Source: Wolfiporia cocos
Lineage: Eukaryota; Basidiomycota; Agaricomycetes; Polyporales; Phaeolaceae
DNA length: 64,000 nt
Direction of reading: 5' to 3'
Assembly: GCA_029448655.1 (NCBI GenBank)
Contig: JACCLO010000004.1
Coordinates: 186,001-250,000, forward strand
The notes under the pieces are model-generated. The model did not search any database, was not told the DNA's origin, and saw only the letters and a program-made list of their open reading frames with translations. Position numbers and translations under genes: made by a program. Positions 42,752-52,359 of this stretch are shown here, piece after piece (positions within the stretch are counted from its first letter, which is position 1; each line of letters opens with the position of its first letter).

Positions 42752-44160
42752 AGTGATTTCTCATGAGCAAGTAGCCGATTCTGCACATCTACCACAAAAT
42801 AAATGTCCTGCTCAAGGCTGATTGCATTGATCACATAGAGGTGGTAGGTGACCAACCACATAGTGTACTGTATTTGATTCTGGAAGCTGTCTCAGATCCT
42901 GGGAGACTTTGCAATAGCCAGGTCTTGCAGAACATGTAAATGGAGTGCCCCATGCTAAACAATGCAGTATGCAAATGCAGATTCACGAGCTCAAGCACAC
43001 ACCTCTCAACCCTCAGGACTTTCTATACTGTACATCAATTGTAATTATTTATGATTGTCGGTGGCCAATCCTGATGCTGTTGCAATCAGCCCATGTTGCA
43101 ATGCTCCCCAGATTTTTCTGACATTGGCAGCAACAGTGCCTTGATGTAAAGGGATTTTCCGGTGTGAATCTTAATGGCCTAGCATGGCAGCTGCCTCAGA
43201 CGGAGATTGGCCCAGCGCTTTCTGAGAGGCAGGTGGGGTGGTGGTGTGAGAGTGGGAATAGCGCCGAATGACATGCGAGGATAGTAGCACGTGCCAAGGC
43301 CATCTGGCCGAAGGTATCTGGATGGACATTGGTCCATCCACCCCTTAGATGGTTTCAAATAAAAATTCCACCATCATAATCGTGTTCTACAGGGTTTATA
43401 ACATAGGATTACTGAAAGAACGAACTTGAAAACGTGAAAATTGAAGGAGACATTGTCGCCATCGTGCGCGATGGCGGCGGCAACGACAGCGGGGGCGGGG
43501 GTCGGGGCGTGCGACACTTGCACGTGGGTCGGGGGTCGGGGCCGAGGTAAAGGCGCCCGAGCCTTAGGTCGACGCGGGCGTCGATCACATGGTCCGCCCT
43601 CTATATGGGAAAACGTGCGATGGGCTCGGGGTGCGACTGGGAGTGTGGGCCCAGGACACATTTCAAGCTAATTAGCCTGCCTGTGCGGCAAGCTAGTAAG
43701 CTATCGATCGGGTAATCTCTAGGTGCGCTCTTCCTCTCCGGTCAGGCTTCCTCCCCTGATATTGTCGACAACCCCCAACACGACGTCACGCAGATTGACG
43801 ACGACGACGACGACTGCATGATGTCACCTCGATACTGGAAAGGCGTCCGTGGTGAGAAGTCGCCGCGCCTTCTTATCATTCATTCACGGTTGGACCGCTC
43901 AGGCAATAAATGAGCACTACCGCACAGACAGGCGAAAAAACGGACTGTAGCAGTGACGTACATCCATGAAGTCGATGGTTACATGAGTAGGATTTGTTTC
44001 GGATTTGGGTTACATAACGCGATCACCAATAGACTGCCAGCCTCCTTCGTAGGCGCCTAGCACATTCGATGTTCTCGAGCGTCTCCATTGGAGATATGTG
44101 TAAAATTAATACAAAACACACCACTACGCGACTGGGAACATAGAGATGTAGGTGGCTGGT
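42752..44160. other. Unassigned region
   Basis: No supported gene. 43440-43670 is strongly GC-rich and gives open frames on both strands of low-complexity Gly/Arg/Ala composition, probably artefacts of base content. Confidence 0.4.
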
Positions 44161-44161
44161 T

Positions 44162-45762
44162 CTAGGAGCCTGGGAGTATCGTAGAGAAACGGTTCAACAT
44201 CTCTCGATAATGTTCAGCCTTGATGATCGCGTAAGACTGCACCCCACTGGCCCACTGCTGCTCACCGGAGATGAACGCAGGGTATCTGACTACGCCCTCC
44301 TTGCCCGCCCAGTCAAAATCGATCAACTGTACTTTCCCCTCATCCGTGACCATGACGTTGGGTTTGCGAAGGTCACCATACACCAAACCCGCGCCGTGCA
44401 GTAACATCATCACCCGTTCCACCTGCTCGACAATCTCCTTCGGTAGTTTCCATGAGAAAGAACCGTCCGCCAATGTCATGCCTTCCACATATGCCATAAC
44501 AACCATAAACAGATTGTTGCACATCTTGCGCAGCTTGCCATCCGTGCCGCGGGAGAGAATGTGACCAGCATACACGAGTTCGGGAGCCAGACCTTCCTTC
44601 GTCAGGAGTAGGTGTGCGTCAGTGCCAAACCTCGCCACAAATTTGACGACTACTCGGCGCTGATCGGATTCCTGCACGGCGAGAAAGGTAGTGCAGGCTC
44701 GGTCCAATTTGAGCGGTTTGATGTAGTCAAACTTGACCTCTGTCTCATGGCAATGGGCGAAGACAAGTGAAAGCATATCGTACGGGCAGCCGACGTCAGT
44801 CGATGTCCATGGTACCATTCCCCACATTTACTTACCCTCATCGCTCTCGGATGGCCTGAGGGGATATAACTTCACAGGTCCCGCCGCTGGAAGTGTCGGG
44901 TAGTCCATATCTGATTCTGATCGCCCGATGTAATACGATTTAATGCAGGGGAGTAGACAACGAGGTAGTGTCCCTGGAGGCGGGGAGGACGTGTCGAGGG
45001 AAGCGTAATATTGTCGAAGCGTCACGACAGCTTTCCTGAGAGAACTGAGGACGCGTGCAATATTGAGGCAGCGACTGTCGTCGATAAGCGGGCTGGGTCC
45101 CAACCACAGGAAATCCGTGAGGCGCTGAATGGTAACGTGGCTTGTCCATACGGCGCCGAGCACGCAAATCCACGACCCGGATAGTGCGACGAGGAAGGAA
45201 GGGCAGCAGGACCCATTGTGTACTTCCTGACGCTGTTCAGAAGAAGAAATCAGAAATGTTGGGTGACAAGACAGCACCCAATGCGTACCTCTGGGGATGC
45301 CCAGAATTTCTCATAAGAATAGGAAGCCTGTACAGTAGGATCACAGCCTCCACTTCCCAGTTCGGACTTTCCCTCGACTATGATAAGCGCAACCGTTTCG
45401 TAGGGCGGGGACGTACACGAATAGAGGGCGATGTGATCTGCGGTACTTTTGTCGAGGTTGACAGCTTGAGACATCCCGTACGATAAGATTTTAGATAGCA
45501 TGAGTCTCGTGGGCTCGCTGCGACTATCCTCATATGTAGCAATTTTGTCTGTTGCGATTATCATCTCTTTAGTTTGCTTCACGATGTCCGGGGAAGGCTC
45601 GTCTGTGAGGCCGGTCAGGAATTCGGCAAAAGCCTGGCAGTAAAGCTCCACCGGTGCAGCGACTATGTCTTGGCTTTGGTCTGGACCTTTGCCAACTCGA
45701 CCGTCAAGTATAGGTGCCGGCCCGCCTTGGTTCTTGTTATATAGGGCTGGACGGGCACTCAT
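44162..45762 (-). pseudogene. Agaricomycete-type protein kinase-like gene with one in-frame stop
   Basis: Two exons: 45762-45289 and 45232-44162, joined in phase by a 56-base intron (gtacgc...gaacag). The N-terminal part is of the kind that precedes a kinase fold in expanded mushroom kinase families (ELYCQAFAEFLTGL; WICVLGAVWTSHVTIQRLTD). The C-terminal part has the catalytic loop YGDLRKPNVMV and the metal-binding DFDWAG in place of HRD...N and DFG, plus a partner-like MVVMAYVEGMTL strand. A TAA at 44828-44830 splits the frame and is followed directly by ATG. Without it the product would be about 514 residues. Either the gene is dead or the two halves are made separately. Activity is uncertain given the altered motifs, although DFDWAG is usual in this family. 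Confidence 0.75.
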
Positions 45763-46170
45763 GGAGGGGAGATTCCGCTTCTTGGCATGGTAGAGCGTTG
45801 TTTCGCGCGCTGGGAAAACGCTGTGAAGTCACCATCTTGTCGGAATTTGTTGGGACAACTTACTTTCCATAAGGGCGGTAGTTCTCAACCTTATACTACT
45901 CCAGGAGGATATGCCTCACGACGATAACGACGTTGAAGTAGAGGCCAATACACCTGAGCCAAAGAAGGATTTAGATGTGGAAGTTGCGTATCACTACCAT
46001 ACAAGTAGCTGCGTTGTATACACAAAGAAAGTATTATTTGCCCCACTGCGTGAAAACTGTATTGGCGGATACGTGAACATAACGCCTACACACTATGGTA
46101 GCCCCAAATGGAGGTCGTGATCGATGTTTGATCTTGGGTTTCTTTGCGGGCTTCATGAAGTCACCGTCGT
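45763..46170. other. Intergenic stretch between the two kinase genes
   Basis: A 69-codon plus-strand frame (45911-46120, acidic start MPHDDNDVEVEAN) is the only open reading; nothing supports it as a gene. It probably includes the promoter of the 45762 gene. Confidence 0.4.
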
Positions 46171-48904
46171 TCAACCCGTTATCGTCATCGGTGAGCGTCG
46201 TGATTGAATGGGGATAAAGCGACCAGCCACGGCCTGTCGCTTCTTCGGCGGTCCCTCGTCCTCAGGATCCTCCATGTGAGCATCCAAAATCGCGTCCTCC
46301 ATCTGAGCGTTCGAAATCACGTCATTCTTGGCGTGGGGTGATTGACACCAGTCAATTAACGAGGGGCGACGACTGGGCACAACATCCATCAGACGTTTCG
46401 CAAATGCACGGAGGCCCTCGTCCCGCTTCCCATGCTTCTCAGCAAAGACGAGGAAAACGCGGCCGCAGGACCACCTGTCCGCCCTTATGGGACTGTACAA
46501 AGGGTGCGGACCATCCTTTTTCCCTATCTCCGGCGCCATCCAACCCTCACTCCCGAGGTAACCACTGATTAGGTCATCTTCGTCCTTGACCTGGACAGCA
46601 ATGTCGAAATCAATGATCTGTAGGCGGTGCTCGTCGGTATAGACTAAATTTGCAGGCTTGATGTCAAGGTGGGCAATGCCGTTCTTGTGAATGAATGTGA
46701 GGCCCTTCGCCAGGTCCCGACTCAGATCAACGAATCGGCCACGCAGTGCCCCACCGTCGACAATCTGTAGCTGTTGCTCGATGGGGTTTCGCTTTGGAAG
46801 CACGATGCACATTCCCACATTCGACTTGATCGTTTTGGACCACTCAATGACGTGCTCGGACGGAGGCTTTATCATAGCTAGGAGCTTCAGGATCTTCGGC
46901 TCTTTCGAATCGTGGCGGACTTCCTTTATTATGAGTTCCGTCCTGCGGTCTTCGATTTGACGCATAGTATGTATGTAATGCGGCAACTGCGGGACATGTC
47001 AGTACATGCTCATCGACACGGATGCTGTTTCCAATGCTCGTACGTACCTTGCATGACGGTGCTGTTGGCTCATAGCCTTCTGCCTCAAACTCAACGCCCG
47101 CGCCTTCAACGCCCGCGCCTTCAACGCTCGTGCCTTCAACGCCCGCGCCTTCGCCACCAGGAAGATTATCCTCATCGCCCTGCCCACGTCTGGAGCGTTT
47201 GTTCGTTCTCTTTGTAGTCTTGAACGTCCCCTTGACGTTATTCCGAACGGTGGTCATGAATCCTTTGAGCTGGTCTTCAGTTACGCTCACGTCATTGTCG
47301 TGATCCTTCAACAGGGCAAAAGTAGCAAGGTTGTACAGCTCACGACTGAAACTCAGCCGTGGGTTATCATGACGCAGAAGAAACTTCTTTTCCTTGTAAT
47401 AAACCTGAAAGGAGTTAGAATTCAGACATCGAATACCAAGACAATTACTGCTGCCGACCTTCGTGGAACCTTCTCGCTGAAAGAGAAGGTAGCGATTGGC
47501 CTGATGGTCTCGACCCATGTACACAAGCATAATGACAAAGTTCCGCGGCTTGTGATTCTCGCTAGACAATTGGTTCGCAAGCCTAACAAGACTCGCACCC
47601 TGGAGAAGCAAGCGAGTATGATCTTCCGATATCCACGATCTTTCATCCGAACAGACTTCCACCAAAAGACGAGGTATCGAAGACTCGCCTTTCCACCACG
47701 AAACATCACTTCTGGGTGTATAGGAGTAAAAGCATTCCTCTGTGTTGACCTGGACTATCAACGGGAAAGGCCATGGTTTCGTGCCACTACAGCAGCGTGA
47801 GAGGCCAGTGTGAGAAGTGCGAATGCAGCACTCACAAATGGCAGAGGATCTTTGTTTCCGTGGAATGAGAGTTAATGTAGGCTTTGAGTGGTTGGAAAAA
47901 AATTGCGTTTGCATCGACCTCCTTGACCCCTTCTTCGGTCCAATTTCCAATACCGCCGCGGACGATGTTCAGGAGGTGCCTCAACTCCCGAGAGGCGCTC
48001 ACTGCGGGGACATCGGTCTTGTTCGAGCTAGCAATGAAATGATTACGAAGCCATTGAGGGTCAATGTCAAACTCCCTTTCCAGTGTCTGCCAGTCCTAAG
48101 GAGGATTTAGACGTGGACTAACGGTGCTTTCTGGGAAAACAACGCACGTAATTGCTCATGTCGCGCTTCTCTTGTAACTTGCAGTAGTTCTCGACAAAAT
48201 CGGGCAATCCATCGCCACTATGCGACTCTATCTCGTTGAGGTTTCTGTCTGAATAGTCGAAGGCTCCTCGGTTTCCAACTTTGATGACAACACTTCCGTA
48301 TTTCCTGACGAGCTCGTTATCGTTATTTATTCGTGGGCCAAGTCTAGCGCGATCCGGATCTGTGAAAAGGTGTCAGACCATTGAATTTTGCGTAGATGGA
48401 GCGTCAGACAGGCTGGTGTTGAAGTAAGAAGACGTACGTACCTGCTACCAATAGAATGTCGTCATGATTGCGACAAGATGTGATAAATAAAACTCACGTT
48501 CGGGGAATTCGACAATGACGTGCACCAACTCCCTGCCAGTGTTAAGCTGCAATGCAGAACCAACAGCTTGACGAGAGTGCAACTCAGTTGCAATAGCATC
48601 AAGGCGGTAATCGGCCGCCCTCTTCCTTTCATCCCAGGCAGTCCGTGCCTTGTTGCCTGGCTCGTCTAGTAGTTCCTCATTGGGCTAAGCGGGTGTGAGG
48701 GTCATCAAGATGCGGCATGAGGTGGCCACATACCTTCCACAGGTTGAATGATTCTGACTCCACCCTTGATAACCCCAGATTGTCGCCAATGGCCTTTCGC
48801 AATTGGTCCATGCGAGTACCCACAGGAACATCGACTCCGCTTGGGTTCGCTGCGCCATCGTTTCGCAGATACCAAACTGTGGCTGTTGAGGTTGAGGATG
48901 ACAT
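46171..48904 (-). CDS. Crinkler-like protein: ubiquitin-like header, central domain, C-terminal kinase
   Basis: Multi-exon minus-strand gene. Exon 1, 48904-48734, gives 57 residues ending ESFNLWK at a gtatgt donor. This resembles the ubiquitin-like header of Crinkler-type proteins, which ends in LWKV. Exon 2 is near 48684-48498; further exons read INNDNELVRKYGSVVIKVG and DWQTLEREFDIDPQWLRNHF. A central block (IPRLLVEVCSDERSWISED, LLLQGASLVRLANQL) looks like the nuclease-type domain of these proteins. A five-residue repeat (GVEGA type) precedes an intron at about 47049-46988 (gtacgtac...cccgcag). The kinase lobe has HLDIKPANLVY, IIDFDIAV and GWMAPEIG. Intron joins in the middle are approximate. 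Role unknown; related proteins are thought to act in the nucleus or in competition between organisms. Confidence 0.6.
47088..47155 (-). repeat. 15-base tandem repeat within the coding sequence
   Basis: About four units of tcaacgcccgcgcct (plus strand), coding the GVEGA-type five-residue repeat in the Crinkler-like protein. Confidence 0.85.
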
Positions 48905-49230
48905 GACTAGGAATCAGTTGGTCGTCGTGGTGGTTGGAAGTTGAACGTGAGCGGCACGTATCTAAAAGTAATGGGAGCTCGCGCCGTAGGCGCTCGCGTG
49001 CAGCTAGCGTGCAGCTAGCGTGCAGCTAGCGTGTCGCTCGCGTGTCGCTCGCGTTTTGCGCACGTTCAGCGCACGTTTTGCGCACATGGACGCCACGTTT
49101 GCCGCGTGGCGTCCATGCGCGTCGTCAAATCCTGCTCCCATTAGATAGGGCGCCTGCTGCCATCCGCGGAGTTGGCCGGTGGATTCCCACGCCCGGCGCC
49201 TGCAACGCGCGCGCGCTGTTTCTGCTCGGC

Positions 49231-49571
49231 ACCACGGGGATTCGTGCCCCATGCCACGGGGATTCGTGCCCCATGCCACGGGGATTTGTGCTCCACACCA
49301 CGGGGATTCGTGCCCCACACCATGGGGATTCGTGGCCCATTCCATGGGGGTTTGTGGCCCATGCCACAGGGATTTGTGTCCTGTGGCATGGGGATTTTGT
49401 AATGTAAATACCCCACACCACGGGGATTTGTACCCCATGCCACAGGTATTTGCACCCCAATGCCATGGGGATTTGTGCCCCGTGCCACAGGGATTTGTGC
49501 TCTGTGCCATGGAGATTTGCACCCTGTGCCACGGGGATTTGTGTCCTGTGGCATGGGGATTTTGTAATGTA
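49231..49571 (+). repeat. 22-base minisatellite, left part
   Basis: About 15 imperfect units of ccacggggattcgtgccccatg, with longer units ending ttttgtaatgtaaatac. It continues at 59577 beyond Gypsy-D. No fixed spacers, so not a CRISPR. Confidence 0.9.
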
Positions 49572-49576
49572 AATAC

Positions 49577-50273
49577 TGTCACAGATTTGGGACATGCCAC
49601 TATTTTTCCCGTATTTTTACCTATTTATCTGGTATTTCTACGACCTTGTAGACATTTACGCTGCTAAGCGCCCGTCTACACGTACACGCAACCAAACAAC
49701 ACGTACACAACACGGTATACGTCCACCTGTCATAACAACGCGTACATAACACGCTTGTACGCGTCAATGACTCAGCGGACTAACCTCCGGTGTCACGCGT
49801 CTTACTCATATCCCGATACCGGGCTATGTCAGTACAATTGGATAAGCGGCCCGCTCGTTATCACATGTCAATGCCCTTACGATTACTCATATCCCGATAC
49901 CGGTATATAGTTATCACGTGCATGGCTTACTAACGTAGCAACGCCACTTCCACAACATGAACCTACGGTCCTAACAACGTTTCTTACTGGTGCGGCCATT
50001 ACCGGCGCACATGGTCTACTGTAGTTTACGACTTAGCTGTATTAGTTATGTCTGCGCACAGACCGTCTTCATGTTTGGCTCCCTTACTGGTAACCAAACA
50101 ATGCATGTATATAAGTAGGGCTATCGCTACGATAAGCCTTAGATTTGTTCTCTGCTATCGCATAGTCACATAACATCTCTACTGCGCCTACAAGTGTTCC
50201 CTCACCAGCTTCAACAACTCCCTTCAAGTCGTTATCAAGCTATAGTGTGAGTCCCACAACCTTGTTTGTGTCA
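49577..50273 (+). repeat. 5' LTR of Gypsy-D
   Basis: 697 bases, TGTCACAGATTTGGG to TTGTTTGTGTCA. Same as 58877-59573 as far as read. Confidence 0.95.
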
Positions 50274-50286
50274 TAAGAACAAATCT
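50107..50286 (+). promoter_or_regulatory. TATA, transcript start and self-primer site of Gypsy-D
   Basis: TATATAAG at about 50109, then agatttgttct at 50141-50151, the expected distance for a start site. The exact complement agaacaaatct lies at 50276-50286, two bases past the LTR end. No match to a common tRNA 3' end was seen at the primer site. Confidence 0.87.
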
Positions 50287-51316
50287 GCCCCCTACCCCCG
50301 CCCTTGCGCTTGCGTTTGGGCCTGGGTTTCTATCCTACAGGGGCTATTGCTCGTTGCTGCGCACATCCCTACTCTTGACAAAGAGTTAGGGGTGATAGTT
50401 GAGATCTGGGGGATACATCGTCATCCTCGGCAGAGGATTGACAACCAGGGAAGCCACACCGCCTTTTTAGGCAGGAGGCCTACCTAACCCGGACTCCAGG
50501 GTCAAGGAGACATGGTCCTCGCTGACAAGCTTGGACTATGCGCGGTTAAGACCCGCCTGTGGAGAAAAGGGGACGGTCTGCCTGTGTGCGCCCAACCCCC
50601 TGTCATGGCAAGCGTTGTTCAGCGCCCCATCACTATCCACAGGGTCATCATTATGATGGCATGGGAATTTTCCAAAGCCGCCTCCCAGGCGTAAGGGACC
50701 TGCTTTGAACCCGTTATGGGAAAAGCAGTGAGGGGGGTGACGTAAAAAATCACCCTGCCATAGGTCACTCGCGGTAGCCAATAGCATAAGTCCTCCGGGC
50801 AGCTCGGCGTGCGAGCATGGGTTAAACGGATTTGGGGCCCCATTGGAAGAGAAGCGCGTGGCCCACTCCTTCGGGATGTGGAGCGCTGCTGTCTCGCGAT
50901 CTTAGATCGACAGTGGTTTTTTAGCCCTGATGTGACACCCATGTGGCTACAGACGGCAACCTCATTGTTGAAGCATGGACAGGCTAAGGGATGTAAAATC
51001 CCAGCCACTTTCCGGCATCGTCCCTCCGGGGCGGTGTCGTGTATCCGAATCCCAATCATCTGACCCAGGAACCGGCCTGGCAGTCAGCAACTCTACCCCT
51101 GGAGTCGGCGCCTCTGACCGTTAGGGTCATGCGAATATCCGCGCCGTCTCGGCACAGGGTTTGCGCGCAACATAAGAGTAATTATGCCCCGTAGTACACC
51201 TTCTTTGCTCCTGAAAAGGAGTCCACTACCCTACCTTACATAATCCCTTTCATTCCTGTTCTTGGACGTATCACTGGGAAACTTTGTTTCTCATGAAGGC
51301 TGCACTTTCTAGAATC
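50287..51316 (+). other. Long leader of Gypsy-D
   Basis: About 1 kb without a supported gene, nearly identical to the leader of Gypsy-B. Conservation over this length in two copies suggests cis-acting RNA signals, or simply recent common origin. Confidence 0.6.
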
Positions 51317-52216
51317 ATGCCCCGCGTTACCCGTCGCACCCGTGGCTCCTCCACTGCCCCTTACGTCAAACCGGCGAAGCGGTCTCTTCTCAGCCGCATC
51401 GACACCGCCGACATTCCTCGGGCAGAGGACGTCACCTACACGCTTCCTGTAAAGGAAGACTACACTGGGAAACTCCATCTTTGGGAGATTCCCGTCCACA
51501 TGCCAAAGCACATTGCTGAGGCTGGGAAACCCGCTCCTCGACCTCCCAAACCAGTTCCGCTCGCCAAGCGTATCTGGACAGAGGAAGAGAAGCTAGCGCA
51601 ATCCATTACCGCCATGGAGAACCTAATCGAACTCCGCGAACTCAACAAGCTCAAGCTCGCCCGCGATAAGCTGAATAAGCGAATCGCCGCCAAACAAGCC
51701 GCCAAGGAAGCCAAGCAAGCAGCTTCTTCACTGGCCCTCCGTCTCTCCAGCCCGGCGGCCGGACCTTCTGTTCCGGCCAACCACAAGATTCTCGACCCTT
51801 CCCTCGTCTTCGGGAAGAAGAAGCCTCTCCAAGCATGCGATCAAGTTATTCCCATGCTAGAAGGCACTCTCACTCGCCTCACTCCTCTCGCCAACCACCC
51901 CCCTAATTACCCAGGCTTCCATATGGAAAACGACATGCGTTTCCATACTATGGTAGTAGAATTAGAGGACTTGGTGGATAACGTAAAGGATAGAGCGAGA
52001 CGGGGGAGGATCACAAATAGAGATTGGAGAATTATGAAAAAGTACTGTAAACAGCTCGGCAGTATTTCCTTTTTGGATTGGCGTACGGACTTAGCCCGTA
52101 TCGTAGCAGAATGCGTAGCGCTACATATTACTTTTGCCTTCGGTGTAACACCACCTGACAAGGTGGCAGGGCCCTCAACTACTTCGGTAGAAGAGGATAT
52201 ACTCGCGATTGTGTAG
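51317..52216 (+). CDS. ORF1 of Gypsy-D: accessory protein upstream of gag, function unknown
   Basis: 299 residues from the ATG at 51317, chosen because this start (MPRVTRRTRGSS) is also open in Gypsy-B, while the upstream ATG at 51293 is out of frame there. Basic N-terminus, Pro-rich segment, a strongly helical Lys/Ala/Leu stretch (ELRELNKLKLARDKLNKR onward) likely to form a coiled coil, then a second charged helical domain (DMRFHTMVVELEDLVDNV, WRTDLARIVAECVALH). No cysteine knuckle, protease or envelope-like feature. It ends 143 bases before gag. Ty3/gypsy elements usually start with gag, so a separate frame here is unusual. It might be a second structural or RNA-binding protein, but nothing proves this. 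Confidence 0.75.
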   Translation: MPRVTRRTRGSSTAPYVKPAKRSLLSRIDTADIPRAEDVTYTLPVKEDYTGKLHLWEIPVHMPKHIAEAGKPAPRPPKPVPLAKRIWTEEEKLAQSITAMENLIELRELNKLKLARDKLNKRIAAKQAAKEAKQAASSLALRLSSPAAGPSVPANHKILDPSLVFGKKKPLQACDQVIPMLEGTLTRLTPLANHPPNYPGFHMENDMRFHTMVVELEDLVDNVKDRARRGRITNRDWRIMKKYCKQLGSISFLDWRTDLARIVAECVALHITFAFGVTPPDKVAGPSTTSVEEDILAIV

Positions 52217-52359
52217 TAGCAATACTATCATCTTTTAACTCTGAAATAGAGTGCGAGTGTGATCTATAACGAAAGTTGCAGCTTTCAAAACCAATCCCTT
52301 CTTAAGAATCTAAGACAATGAGTAACCGGAAACTAACATTCGTCACAAACAGATTCACA

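Noticed and set aside
43441..43671. GC-rich open frames on both strands
   Set aside because: Low-complexity Gly/Arg/Ala composition, mirrored on the other strand, no domain; explained by base content.
49231..49571. CRISPR-like array
   Set aside because: The 22-base units abut each other with no distinct spacers, and the genome is eukaryotic; it is a minisatellite in a Helitron.
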